Source: an uncultured Oscillospiraceae bacterium (GTDB taxonomy: Bacteria > Bacillota > Clostridia > Oscillospirales > Oscillospiraceae). Taken from it: a stretch of DNA of 33,487 bases. The position numbers and the translations under genes are program-made. Position 1 is the stretch's first letter. Each line of letters begins with the position of its first letter. The notes below the pieces were generated by a model that made no database searches, was not told the origin of the DNA, and saw nothing but the letters and a program-made list of their open reading frames with translations. Below are positions 1 through 7,835 of the stretch, piece after piece. The stretch spans positions 1-33,487 of the forward strand of contig CAKUMO010000026.1 of the NCBI GenBank assembly GCA_934667815.1, given 5' to 3'.

Positions 1-852
1 ATCCGCGCCGTTACCTCCGTCTGCGGCAACCAGACGATAGAAAAAACGACCTATAACGCGCTGCGCGTCTGCACGCTGCTGGGGCTTTCCTGTCCCGTCG
101 GCAAGGGGCGGCCCACACCGCTGCTGTCCGCGCCCATGAACGCGCCCAGCGTCCACGGCGAGAGCGGTCTGGACGGCCCCGCGCTGCCCGAGCCGCACAT
201 GCAGCCCTGCGCGCTGCGCGCGCCCGAGCTGATGGCCAAGGTGCTGCGCGAGAGCGAAACGCCCGTGGTCATCGTCGCCACCGGCCCGCAGACGAATGTT
301 GCGGCGCTGCTGCTGGCGCACCCGGAGCTGAAGCCGAAAATTGCCCGCATCCACCTCATGGGCGGCGGCATCGCCTACGGCAACTGGACGTGCGCAGCCG
401 AATTCAACATTCTCGTCGATCCCGAGGCTGCGGATATCGTCTTTTCCTCCGGCGTGCCCATCACCATGGCCGGTCTGGACGTGACGGAAAAGGCGCTGAT
501 CTTCCCCGAGGACTTCGAGCGCATCCGCGCGGCAGGCAATCGCGTGGCATGCGTCGTTGCGGATTGGCTGGAATTTTTCTATGAATTTCACCGCAAGCTC
601 GGCTATGCCGGTGCACCGGTACACGACGCCGTGGCCGTGGCCTCCCTGCTGCATCCGGAGCTGTTTGAGAGCGAAGAACTGTACGTCGCCGTTGAGCTGT
701 CGGGCGAATATTGCCGCGGAACGACCGTGGGCGACCGCCGCGGCCAGCTCGGCCACGCGCCGAATGCACGCGTGCTGTTCGACCTCGACCGCGCGGGCTT
801 CGCCCGGCTTCTGGCCGAGGCTGTGCACGCCTATGACAAGGAGGCGGGTTAA
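1..852 (+). CDS. Nucleoside hydrolase (inosine-uridine preferring family), 5' end outside window
   Basis: The reading frame is open from base 1, so the N-terminus, including the DTDxGxDD calcium-binding motif, lies upstream of the window; 283 residues are visible. They match the nucleoside hydrolase family, which cleaves the N-glycosidic bond of nucleosides to ribose and base. Visible signs are the VCGNQTIEKTTYNALR block at the very start, ATGPQTNVAALL, the MGGGIAYGNWT...AEFNILVDPEAA core that holds ribose-binding residues, and a late HDAVAVASLL segment carrying the usual His-Asp. The stop codon abuts the ATG of the next gene, a second member of the same family, so the two are surely co-transcribed. 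Substrate preference (purine, pyrimidine or ribosyl-nicotinamide type) cannot be read from this sequence. Confidence 0.93.
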   Translation: MRAVTSVCGNQTIEKTTYNALRVCTLLGLSCPVGKGRPTPLLSAPMNAPSVHGESGLDGPALPEPHMQPCALRAPELMAKVLRESETPVVIVATGPQTNVAALLLAHPELKPKIARIHLMGGGIAYGNWTCAAEFNILVDPEAADIVFSSGVPITMAGLDVTEKALIFPEDFERIRAAGNRVACVVADWLEFFYEFHRKLGYAGAPVHDAVAVASLLHPELFESEELYVAVELSGEYCRGTTVGDRRGQLGHAPNARVLFDLDRAGFARLLAEAVHAYDKEAG

Positions 853-1782
853 ATGGCAAAAATTCCTGTCTGGATCGACTGCGACACCGGCGTGGACGAC
901 GCCGTCGCGCTTCTGGCCGCGCATCGGTTGGAGGCGCTGGAGATCGTCGGTCTGAGCACCGTTGCCGGAAACGTCGCGCTGGATAAAACCACGCGCAACA
1001 CCCTTGCCGTCTGCGACCTCGCGGGCGCGGATTATCCCGTCCACCCCGGCGCGGCGAAGCCGTGGCTGCAAGCCTATGCCGACGCCTCGGCCTTTCACGG
1101 CGCGGACGGCCTCGGCGGCGCAAGCTTGCCTGCGCCGAAGCGCAGCGCGGAGAAATCGCCCATGTGGGACGCGCTTTTTGACGCCGCCCAGCGCCATCCC
1201 GGCACGCTCACGCTTGTGGCCACCGGCCCGCTGACCAACGTCGCCACCGCGCTGGCCAAGTATCCGCAGCTTACGTCGCTTCTCGCACGCATTGCGCTCA
1301 TGGGCGGCGCTGCCGTCGGCGGCAACCGCACGCCCTGCGCGGAATACAACATTTTTGCCGATCCGGACGCGGCGCAGGCCGTGTTTCGTTCCGGCGTGCC
1401 CCTCGTGATGTGCGGACTGGACGTGACGCATCAGGCCTACCTCACGCCCGCAGAGTTGGACGCGCTCTGCGAAAAAGACACCGCCGTGACACGCTTTGTC
1501 CGCGCCGCCACCGCCGGTGCACTGCGGTTTAACATGTCCGCCGGACTGGGCGGCCTGTGCCTGCACGACGTGTGCCCTCTGCTCTATCTTGCGCAGCCGG
1601 AGCTGTTCGGCGGCGAGATGGCGGGCGTGTTCGTCGAGACGCGCGGTGCGCTCACGCGCGGCAAAACCGTCACCGATCTTTACAGCGACCACCAATTTGA
1701 CACAAAAAATGCCCTCGTGCTGCTCACGCTCGACCGCGCCCGCTTTGTCGAGCAGGTCGTGCGCACGCTGCACGCCTATTGA
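853..1782 (+). CDS. Nucleoside hydrolase, second tandem paralogue
   Basis: A complete 309-residue protein, normal length for the family. The N-terminal motif DCDTGVDDA (residues 9-17) supplies the calcium-binding aspartates D9, D11, D15 and D16. VATGPLTNV (122-130), the MGG...CAEYNIFADPDAA core (150-174, with N166) and LHD (237-239) complete the expected active-site set. It should hydrolyse nucleosides to ribose and free base in the cytoplasm. The start ATG directly follows the stop of the upstream paralogue with no gap, and a 5-formyltetrahydrofolate cyclo-ligase gene begins four bases downstream. The two hydrolases are clearly diverged rather than a recent duplication, which suggests different substrate ranges. 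The BMP-type importer elsewhere in the window could supply substrate, but it is in another operon. Confidence 0.95.
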   Translation: MAKIPVWIDCDTGVDDAVALLAAHRLEALEIVGLSTVAGNVALDKTTRNTLAVCDLAGADYPVHPGAAKPWLQAYADASAFHGADGLGGASLPAPKRSAEKSPMWDALFDAAQRHPGTLTLVATGPLTNVATALAKYPQLTSLLARIALMGGAAVGGNRTPCAEYNIFADPDAAQAVFRSGVPLVMCGLDVTHQAYLTPAELDALCEKDTAVTRFVRAATAGALRFNMSAGLGGLCLHDVCPLLYLAQPELFGGEMAGVFVETRGALTRGKTVTDLYSDHQFDTKNALVLLTLDRARFVEQVVRTLHAY

Positions 1783-1786
1783 TCGT

Positions 1787-2329
1787 ATGGAAAAATCCGA
1801 GCTTCGAAAAAGGATCGCCGCGCAAAAGCGGCAGCTTACACCCGCGCAGATCGCGCGCGCGTCGAAAGAGCTGGCACGGCTGCTTGCCGCTCACCCGCTC
1901 TACCGCGAAGCGAAGTCGCTTTACGGCTATCTCAGCTATAATCAGGAGGTGCTCACGCCGCCGATTCTCGCGCAGGCGCAGCGCGACGGCAAGCGCGTCG
2001 CCGTGCCGAAGGTTTTTGACGGCGGCGCGACCATGCGCTTTCTCTGGCTGGACGACCTCGACCGCGTCGCCAAGGGCTACTGCGGCATTCCCGAGCCGAT
2101 AGACGACGGTCCCGAGGCCGACGATGCCGCCGCGCTCGTGCTCATGCCCGGCCTCGCCTTCACCCCCGAGGGCGGCCGGTTGGGCTACGGCGGCGGGTTT
2201 TACGACCGTTTCCTCGCGCGCGAGCCGCATCCCACCCTCGCGCTTTGCTATGATTTCCAGATGGTTCCCCGGCTTCCGTCCCAAGCGCATGACATTCCGG
2301 TCGATGCCGTGCTGCATTGTCCGGTCTAG
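1787..2329 (+). CDS. 5-formyltetrahydrofolate cyclo-ligase
   Basis: A 180-residue protein of the 5-formyl-THF cyclo-ligase (MTHFS/YgfA) family, which uses ATP to convert 5-formyl-THF to 5,10-methenyl-THF and so returns a stored folate to one-carbon metabolism. The family signature is clear: LMPGLAFTPEGGRLGYGGGF across residues 119-138, followed by YDRFLA. The N-terminus MEKSELRKRIAAQKRQL is the usual basic helix. The ATG at 1787 lies four bases after the stop of the upstream hydrolase; longer readings of this frame would run back through that gene and are not credible. Its link to nucleoside hydrolases may reflect purine and folate economy or simple operon crowding. The last codon overlaps an AGGAGG ribosome binding site (2328-2333) serving the next gene. 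Confidence 0.95.
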   Translation: MEKSELRKRIAAQKRQLTPAQIARASKELARLLAAHPLYREAKSLYGYLSYNQEVLTPPILAQAQRDGKRVAVPKVFDGGATMRFLWLDDLDRVAKGYCGIPEPIDDGPEADDAAALVLMPGLAFTPEGGRLGYGGGFYDRFLAREPHPTLALCYDFQMVPRLPSQAHDIPVDAVLHCPV

Positions 2330-2339
2330 GAGGAATATT

Positions 2340-3041
2340 ATGAAAATCGAAGCGGTTTGCGAATACAATGATCTCGGCTATCTGATCTACGCCGCGAATT
2401 TCCCCGGTGCGTTCGTACGCGGGACGACGGAAAACGAGGCGCTGGCCAAGTTCCCCGGCGAGCTGAAAAGCTACCTGCGCTGGTGCGATGCACCGCCCGC
2501 GCCGGAAATTTCCGTCGAGATCGTGCAGCGCAAGCTCTCCGAGCTTCAGATCTGCGATGCAGACAGCGACGTGCTCTTTGACCTTGAGCGCAGCCCCATG
2601 ACGCAGGCGGAATATGACGCGGAAAAGCTGCTGGTTCTGAAATCCGCGCGTGATTTTGCTGCGTTGTATGCCAGCATCCCGCATCCGGACATCTCCGGAC
2701 GGCCGCCGCGCCGCACATTCTACGGCGAGATGCCGCGCACGCCGCGCCAAATGTACGAGCACGTCAATTCCGTCACCGCCTATTACGCCGCCGCGCTCGG
2801 CATCGAGCTTGAAAATCTGCCTGAGATCTACGCCAACCGCATGCAGGCGCTTGCGGAGGTCGAGCTGCTGCCGGATTTTCTCTCCGGCCGCGTGTACATC
2901 GCACCCGACGGCGAGTCATGGACGCTGCGCAAGCTGCTGCGCCGATTCTTGTGGCACGATCGCATCCATGCCCGCGCCATGTGGCGCACGGCCTCGGCAC
3001 TGTGGGAAAGTCAGGTCGCAAACCCGTTCCACTTTGTGTAA
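2340..3041 (+). CDS. HicB-like N-terminal plus DinB-like C-terminal domain protein
   Basis: A 233-residue protein of unknown function. Residues 1-50 (EYNDLGYLIYAANFPGAFV, then GTTENEALAKF) resemble the small HicB-type fold in pattern. Residues about 125-225 look like a DinB/DfsB four-helix domain: MYEHVNSVTAYYAAALGI gives H141, and FLWHDRIHARAM gives H206 and H210, the spacing expected of the DinB metal-binding histidine triad. Such proteins are often thiol-dependent transferases, but no reaction can be assigned. The start is chosen because AGGAGG sits six bases before the ATG, overlapping the previous stop. It is the last gene of the plus-strand operon and is followed by a terminator-like hairpin. 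No HicA-like toxin gene lies beside it, so a toxin-antitoxin role is unlikely. Confidence 0.75.
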   Translation: MKIEAVCEYNDLGYLIYAANFPGAFVRGTTENEALAKFPGELKSYLRWCDAPPAPEISVEIVQRKLSELQICDADSDVLFDLERSPMTQAEYDAEKLLVLKSARDFAALYASIPHPDISGRPPRRTFYGEMPRTPRQMYEHVNSVTAYYAAALGIELENLPEIYANRMQALAEVELLPDFLSGRVYIAPDGESWTLRKLLRRFLWHDRIHARAMWRTASALWESQVANPFHFV

Positions 3042-3053
3042 GGTCTCATAACA

Positions 3054-3084
3054 GAACGCCCTCCGTGAGCACGGAGGGCGTTTC
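3054..3084 (+). terminator. Terminator-like stem-loop, copy 1
   Basis: An 11-bp perfect stem (3056-3066 with 3071-3081) and a GAGC loop lie 14 bases after the stop of the HicB/DinB-like gene. Only three T residues follow, so it may terminate weakly or act as an RNA end-stabiliser. Its 30-nt core is repeated exactly at 3487-3516. Confidence 0.7.
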
Positions 3085-3143
3085 AGACTGTCAAAAAACA
3101 ATCCGACCGAAGGTTTCGGAGGGAAGGAAAGAGTAATACTATG

Positions 3144-3274
3144 CTTCTTGATTTCATCAAGAAGCCCGTGCGCTTTGCGCACTATGGAGCACGCCGACGG
3201 CGTGCTCCACGTCTTGTGCAGAATTTGACGCGCCTGCGGCGCTATGAAAAGCCGTTGGCTTTTCATGAAATTCT
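3144..3274. repeat. Array of five triloop hairpins
   Basis: Five perfect inverted repeats, each with exactly a 3-nt loop, stand almost back to back: 3144-3164 (9-bp stem, loop TTC), 3168-3182 (6 bp, TTT), 3186-3208 (10 bp, GAC), 3230-3242 (5 bp, TGC) and 3244-3266 (10 bp, GTT). The last two are enclosed by an outer 7-bp pairing of AGAATTT (3220-3226) with AAATTCT (3268-3274), giving a three-way junction. No convincing gene covers it. It could be a structured RNA, a palindromic intergenic repeat family, or the remains of a mobile element. Confidence 0.7.
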
Positions 3275-3279
3275 AGTAT

Positions 3280-3373
3280 GAAAGGGAACCGTCACACCGA
3301 GCCGCAGCGAGGCGTTTCGGAGCGCAACCGCCGCGAATGCGGCGGCTCTTAGCGCGGAGATGGGTTCCCTTTC
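3280..3373. repeat. Long stem-loop element with internal hairpin
   Basis: GAAAGGGAACC (3280-3290) pairs perfectly with GGTTCCCTTTC (3363-3373), an 11-bp stem. Inside it is a 7-bp GC hairpin with a GAAT tetraloop (3328-3345). The nested form suggests a folded RNA or a palindromic intergenic repeat. No protein-coding signal was seen. Confidence 0.6.
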
Positions 3374-3398
3374 GCGTTCAATAACCCGCCGCAGCGGC

Positions 3399-3442
3399 CA
3401 AAATTGCAAAATAAAACTACAAATTTATATTTTGCAATTTTG
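3399..3442. repeat. AT-rich 15-bp inverted repeat
   Basis: Bases 3399-3413 pair with 3428-3442 as a perfect 15-bp stem around a 14-nt loop. It is strikingly AT-rich inside a GC-rich genome. Role unknown. Confidence 0.6.
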
Positions 3443-3447
3443 CAGGC

Positions 3448-3486
3448 AGCTTGTCAAAAAAGTCCATAAGGACTTTTTGACAAGCT
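3448..3486. terminator. Strong 17-bp hairpin, possible minus-strand terminator
   Basis: Bases 3448-3465 pair with 3470-3486, with one bulged A and an ATAA loop. Read on the minus strand it lies downstream of the O-antigen-ligase-like gene and has a T tract inside its 3' arm, so it could end that operon. It directly abuts the second terminator copy. Confidence 0.5.
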
Positions 3487-3520
3487 GAACGCCCTCCGTG
3501 AGCACGGAGGGCGTTTTTTT
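3487..3520 (+). terminator. Terminator stem-loop, copy 2, with T7 tail
   Basis: The same 30 nt as 3054-3083, here followed by seven T residues (3514-3520), so on the plus strand this is a textbook intrinsic terminator. It overlaps the last two bases of the convergent minus-strand gene. A plus-strand transcript crossing the hairpin region 3042-3486 would end here. Confidence 0.75.
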
Positions 3521-4988
3521 AACTTGTATGCTCCGCATTCGCAAGGCGGATGGCTGCGAGGGTCACGCCGACGAGGACGAAAAACGTGAACATATCGCGC
3601 GGGTAAAACCAGATATGTTCCACCGTCGCGGAGAAGCAAATGCCGGTCAGAGCGGCGGCGCAGGCCGCCAGCGTCATGCGCAGACCGCCGGTCGCGGTTC
3701 TGTGCGCGAGGATCGCACGGCGCAGCAGGCCGAAGTGAAAAGCCGCATAGCTCAAGAGTCCCGCGATTCCCATCTCCGCCCAAAGCTCCAGCCAGAGCAT
3801 GTGCGCGTGCTGTGCCTCGCGTGCATGGCCGTTGCAGAACAGAACGTACACCGGATGGAAATTCTCCGGCCCGAAGCCTACGCCCGTCAGGCCGAAGCGC
3901 CGCAGAAGTCCGAGTGTGCCGCGCCAGATGTACACGCGGTAAAGGTTGGACGAGTCGCTCGTCGAGCCGATGGTCAGAAGGCGCCGGAATACCGTCTGCG
4001 GCAGAAGCGGCAGCGCCAGCAGCGCCAGCAGGAGCAGGAGCGGCAGCATTTTTTTCTGGCAGAAGAACAGCAGCACGGCCGCCGCCAGCACGAAGCTCAC
4101 CCAGCCGGAGCGCGAATAGGTCATCGCCAGCGCCGCAAGGGGTAAAATCAGCAGTGCCGTCGCGCCCATCCGCGCACGCCTGTTTTGCAGCATTGTTGTG
4201 AAAGTGAAGGAAAGCGGCAGTAAAAGCACGAGAAATTCGGCGTAATTATTCGGATTTTCAAAGGTCGAGTAGACACGTCCGGGCATTCCGGCATTGGCGG
4301 CAAGGTCGGTCTGCGAGCTGTTCACGGCCACGCCCGTCAGGCGCTGATAAACCGCATACGCTGCCGTGCACACGACCGCAAGGTACAAAAAGCCCAAAAA
4401 CCGCCGCAGCTTTGCGCGGTCGGAAAGTCCCGCCCCCAGCGTCAGCGCAAGCAGGAACGACGTCACATAAAACGCACACACGCGGACGGCCTCGGCCAGA
4501 TCGTGCGCACTCGCCAGCCCGCAGAGGCTTGCCGCCATGAACAGCGCAAAGCCATAGCCCAGCTCCCGCACGGAGAGCAATTTCCGCCGCCCCGCCGCCG
4601 TGAGCACGAGCAGCGTCCCCGCCAGAAAGAGCGCCAACAGCAGCGCCAGCCGATTGTTCCACAGCCGCGCCGGACATAGGAACATCGCCAGCAGCAGCGT
4701 ACCCGCCAGCACCGAAAAATCGAGCTTTTTCAGGCTGCGGCCGTCCAGCGCCCCGGCAAGATGCAGGCGCGTACCGAGACGGTGCAGTGCGCACGCGAAG
4801 GCGCCGTTCGTGCGCGGCTTCCGTGCGCTTTGACGCATGAAAAGCGCTCCCAGAAAGCTCTCCCGCGCGGCTTTGCACAGGCACTGATAGACGCGGCGCA
4901 GCAGTGCATAGGCGCGGCTGCGCTCGGTCAGTGCGCAGAGCCTGTGCCAGAGTGCGGGCAGTGTGGAGAAGAAAAAGATCTCAATCAT
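3519..4988 (-). CDS. O-antigen ligase / Wzy-type polymerase family membrane protein
   Basis: A 489-residue polytopic membrane protein with roughly 10-12 hydrophobic segments from residue 90 on, preceded by an unusually long, basic, cysteine-containing N-terminal region. The pattern fits the O-antigen ligase/polymerase family (Wzy_C-type): TFENPNNYAEFLVLLLPL and MTYSRSGWVSF precede a large loop with GVGFGPENFHPVY and HAHMLWLELWAEMGIAGL, the usual His- and Glu-containing motif near the C-terminal end. These enzymes join or polymerise undecaprenyl-linked glycans outside the membrane. It is the last gene of the envelope operon, and its ATG overlaps the upstream stop (ATGA). Whether it is a ligase, a polymerase or a teichuronic-acid-like enzyme cannot be decided. 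Confidence 0.85.
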   Translation of the reverse strand: MIEIFFFSTLPALWHRLCALTERSRAYALLRRVYQCLCKAARESFLGALFMRQSARKPRTNGAFACALHRLGTRLHLAGALDGRSLKKLDFSVLAGTLLLAMFLCPARLWNNRLALLLALFLAGTLLVLTAAGRRKLLSVRELGYGFALFMAASLCGLASAHDLAEAVRVCAFYVTSFLLALTLGAGLSDRAKLRRFLGFLYLAVVCTAAYAVYQRLTGVAVNSSQTDLAANAGMPGRVYSTFENPNNYAEFLVLLLPLSFTFTTMLQNRRARMGATALLILPLAALAMTYSRSGWVSFVLAAAVLLFFCQKKMLPLLLLLALLALPLLPQTVFRRLLTIGSTSDSSNLYRVYIWRGTLGLLRRFGLTGVGFGPENFHPVYVLFCNGHAREAQHAHMLWLELWAEMGIAGLLSYAAFHFGLLRRAILAHRTATGGLRMTLAACAAALTGICFSATVEHIWFYPRDMFTFFVLVGVTLAAIRLANAEHTS

Positions 4989-5470
4989 CTCGCGTTTACC
5001 GGCGTCATGTCATACACCCAAACGTACAGCTTCGCGTAGCCCACGCGGATGACCATGGAGTGCCCGCAGCCCAGCGCCCAGCCCGTGACATACACGCAGT
5101 TGTCCTCCGGCACGCCCTCAGCCTCGACCGTCACAGAAACGCTCTTATAGCCGGGCTTGCTGCTGAGCGTGACCCTGCCGTCGGCGGCGGTGGTGTAGAC
5201 GCGTGCCTCGTCGATTTGAAAGTCCACGACCTTGCCAAGATCCATGTAGCAGGAATCATCCGTCACATGGTCTCCCAACGAGATCATTTCCGCAACGTTT
5301 TCGGGCGTTTCGCTGCACAGGAACGTGATGCGGTACGGCTCGCCCTGTCCGGTCGCGGCCTTGCCCGACGAGCCGCCGAAGAAGCGGTAGGCCGCGAAGG
5401 CGATAACGGCCACGAGCACCAGCACGACAGCCAGATCGATCACGTTAAATTTCCGTTTTTTCTGTTCCAT
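4985..5470 (-). CDS. DUF4330 family membrane-anchored protein
   Basis: A 161-residue protein with a short basic N-terminus (MEQKKRKFNVID), one membrane segment (about residues 12-32) and an extracytoplasmic beta-rich domain (about 45-161). This layout and the sequence fit DUF4330, a family often found next to glycosyltransferases and O-antigen-ligase-like genes in Firmicutes. No catalytic residue stands out. AAAGGAG lies nine bases before the ATG. The gene overlaps the glycosyltransferase upstream by 26 bases and the ligase-like gene downstream by four, so it is translationally coupled to both. It may be an accessory or assembly factor of the polysaccharide machine; this is guilt by association only. 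Confidence 0.75.
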   Translation of the reverse strand: MEQKKRKFNVIDLAVVLVLVAVIAFAAYRFFGGSSGKAATGQGEPYRITFLCSETPENVAEMISLGDHVTDDSCYMDLGKVVDFQIDEARVYTTAADGRVTLSSKPGYKSVSVTVEAEGVPEDNCVYVTGWALGCGHSMVIRVGYAKLYVWVYDMTPVNAR

Positions 5471-6512
5471 GGTTCAAACTCCTTTGGTAAAGCTCTGCCG
5501 TTCTGCAGCAGGTCTCTGTGAGATCGAAGTGCCGCCGTGCGGCGGCCTCGCCCAGCCGCGCGCGCAGCGCGGCGTCCTCTAAAAGCTCCCGTAATGCGTC
5601 AGAAAATGCGTCTGCGTCGCCGTAAGGAGCGGTCAAGCCACAGCCGGAGATCAGGTTCGCGCTTGCTTGCGTGGCGACGACGGGAAGGCCGGAGGCCATT
5701 GCCTCGAGTATGGCAAGGCTCATCGTTTCCGTCCGCGACGGAGAGACATAGATGTCCGCTTCCGCAAGCAGGCCGGAGACATCCTCGCAGAACCCGAGGA
5801 GAAAGACGGTGCCGCGCAGTTTTTTCTTTTCTATATATTTTTCCAGAAAACGACGTTGTTTTCCGTTTCCGGCAAGCAAAATACGGAAAGAAATCTTCGT
5901 TTTTTTCCGAAGAAGCACAGCAGCATCGCACAAAAACCGCAGTCCCTTTTCCGGAGACAGCCGCGAGAGCGTCAAAAGTGTGAGCGTTCCGTCTGTCCGT
6001 TCTGCGCGGACGATCGGTGCACGCTCCACGCCGTTCGGAATAACGCAGATGCGTGCCAGCGGCACGCCGTTGGCCTCGAGCACCGGCACTTGTGCCTCGC
6101 TCAGGGCGATCACGGCGGCCGTCTGCGGCAGATAGTTTCGATTCCAATGCCGCCACCACGGCGGCTGCTTTCGGGTCAAATGCGCGGTGTAAATCACCCG
6201 CGCACCGCTGCCAAGGCGCTCGGCATACAGGGCAAGCATCGCCTCGCGCGGGTGCTGCGCGTGGACGAGGTCGATATTCTGCTCCCGGCAGAGCGCTGCA
6301 AGCGTCTTGGCCGCGCGGCGGTCGAAGGGATGGCGCATGGGCAGACGAAAGACCGGTATTCCGGCCTTTTTGAGCCGTTCGGAGAGCTTCCCTTCAATGT
6401 TACAGCACAGTACGCAGCGCACAGACGTGGGATGCAGGCGCGAAATGAGCGATTCGACATAGCGCTCCGAGCCGCCGTTTCCGGCATAATTGATGAGAAA
6501 CAGGACGTTCAC
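5445..6512 (-). CDS. Glycosyltransferase family 4 (GT-B fold)
   Basis: A 355-residue GT4-type glycosyltransferase. The N-terminal half has the GNGGSERYVESL glycine-rich loop (11-22) and AQHPRE (85-90). The C-terminal nucleotide-sugar domain shows IPNGVE (158-163), SRLSPEKG (183-190) and the E-x7-E motif SRTETMSLAILEAMASGLPVV split around E262 and E270. It should transfer a sugar from a nucleotide donor to a lipid-linked or polymeric acceptor on the cytoplasmic side. The start is the GTG at 6512, which overlaps the stop of the flippase gene (GTGA) and has GGGAGG seven bases upstream. Reading further upstream would run through the flippase gene in another frame. Confidence 0.93.
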   Translation of the reverse strand: MNVLFLINYAGNGGSERYVESLISRLHPTSVRCVLCCNIEGKLSERLKKAGIPVFRLPMRHPFDRRAAKTLAALCREQNIDLVHAQHPREAMLALYAERLGSGARVIYTAHLTRKQPPWWRHWNRNYLPQTAAVIALSEAQVPVLEANGVPLARICVIPNGVERAPIVRAERTDGTLTLLTLSRLSPEKGLRFLCDAAVLLRKKTKISFRILLAGNGKQRRFLEKYIEKKKLRGTVFLLGFCEDVSGLLAEADIYVSPSRTETMSLAILEAMASGLPVVATQASANLISGCGLTAPYGDADAFSDALRELLEDAALRARLGEAAARRHFDLTETCCRTAELYQRSLNHGTEKTEI

Positions 6513-7807
6513 GCCGCGCCTCCCTTCAGTCGCATGCGCAGACGCAGCAGCAAAAACACCGTGCCCGCCGCGACGCCCGCCGACCATGCCAGCGGCACCG
6601 CCAGCGGCGAAATACGTCCGAAAACCCACGCCAGCGGCAGATTTACGCACAAAATCAGAGCGTTTGCCCACGCCGAGGGCCATGTCTCTTGCAGCGCAAA
6701 GAGCGCACGGTCGGCCAGCTCCTTCAGCCCGAGAAAGACTGCGCAGGGCGCTGTCGCCAGCAAAAAGGCGTACTCCGTCGCAACATCCTGCGCCGTCCAC
6801 TGCCCGCGCCGCGCCAGAAACCGCAGAACCGGCAGGCCGAGCGCCGCCATCGCCGCAGCCGCAGCCAGCAGCACGCCGCCCACAAGCGCGAGCTTTGCGC
6901 GCAGACTTTTGCGGAAGGTCTCCGTCCGGCCGCATGCGGCCAGTCTGGAAAGCTCCGGAAAGGCCACGGAATTGACCGCCGCCGTCAGAACGCCCACCGC
7001 GCCGACGACCACCGTCTGCACGAACTGGCTCAGGCTGACCGCCGAGGGGGCGAGCTTGGACAGCAGCGTATGATTGCAAAACAGATCAAATTGATATGCC
7101 AGTGCGCCGAACAGCACCGGCAGGCTCCGCCGCGCCGCCGCGCACAGCGCCGTATTTTCCCAAAAGCGTGCGGGCCGCCAGCGCAGGCCGAGCCGATGCG
7201 CGGGCAGCGCCAGCATCGCGATTTGCAGCGCCAGCCCGCCCACGACCGTGGCCGCAAGCCCCGTCACGCCGAAACGCTTCGCGCCCAGCGCGAGGTAGGC
7301 CAGAATCAACAGTCCGCCGGGCAGATTGACCGCCGCGGCCGTGCGAAAACGGCCATTTGTCTGCAAAACGCCCTGTAATATATAAATAATCCCATAGCAC
7401 AGGAGCGCGGGCATGGCGATGCGCAGGCAGAGCGCGGCATAATTCCGGTCGGCAAACCCCGTCAGGCGCGGCAGGACGCCCGACAGCGCCAGCCCCACCG
7501 CACACAAAATCAGCGTCAATGCGGCGCAGGCCGTCAGAAGATCCGAGGCAAACCGTCCGGCTTCGTCCGGCTTGCCTTTGGCACGCAGCGACGCATAAAC
7601 AGGCACCGCGACGCTGACCAGCGCCGTACCGACGGCCTGAAACAGATAGTTCGGCACCTGAATTGCCCACGAAAAGACGTTCAGCCGCGCATCCTGCGCC
7701 CCGAAATAGGACAGATACGCCTGATTTGCCGCGAACGACAGGCATTTGCCAAGCAGCAGGAGGAGCAGCACGCCGCCCGTCGCCCGTAGGCCGTCAAATT
7801 TTTTCAA
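6509..7807 (-). CDS. murJ: MurJ/MviN-like lipid flippase
   Basis: A 432-residue membrane protein with about 12-14 hydrophobic segments, of the MurJ/MviN-like branch of the MOP superfamily, which flips lipid-linked glycan precursors (lipid II or similar) across the membrane. Telling segments include GKCLSFAANQAYLSYFGAQD, VSVAVPVYASL and FPELSRLAACGR. The TTG at 7807 is chosen: GGGGAGGGG (7815-7823) lies seven bases upstream. The in-frame ATG at 7837 has no ribosome binding site and overlaps the promoter's TATAAT box. First gene of the envelope operon. Because the neighbours make a polysaccharide, it may flip that precursor rather than lipid II; the symbol is therefore by family only. Confidence 0.85.
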   Translation of the reverse strand: MKKFDGLRATGGVLLLLLLGKCLSFAANQAYLSYFGAQDARLNVFSWAIQVPNYLFQAVGTALVSVAVPVYASLRAKGKPDEAGRFASDLLTACAALTLILCAVGLALSGVLPRLTGFADRNYAALCLRIAMPALLCYGIIYILQGVLQTNGRFRTAAAVNLPGGLLILAYLALGAKRFGVTGLAATVVGGLALQIAMLALPAHRLGLRWRPARFWENTALCAAARRSLPVLFGALAYQFDLFCNHTLLSKLAPSAVSLSQFVQTVVVGAVGVLTAAVNSVAFPELSRLAACGRTETFRKSLRAKLALVGGVLLAAAAAMAALGLPVLRFLARRGQWTAQDVATEYAFLLATAPCAVFLGLKELADRALFALQETWPSAWANALILCVNLPLAWVFGRISPLAVPLAWSAGVAAGTVFLLLRLRMRLKGGAA

Positions 7808-7835
7808 CGCCGCGCCCCTCCCCGAAGTTTTTTTC

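Noticed and set aside
2340..3041. A HicAB toxin-antitoxin pair
   Set aside because: Only a HicB-like N-terminal pattern is present, fused to another domain, and no small HicA-like gene adjoins it.
2916..3266. A 116-codon minus-strand frame across the hairpin array
   Set aside because: It arises from the inverted repeats and runs into the end of the HicB/DinB-like gene. No ribosome binding site or recognisable domain.
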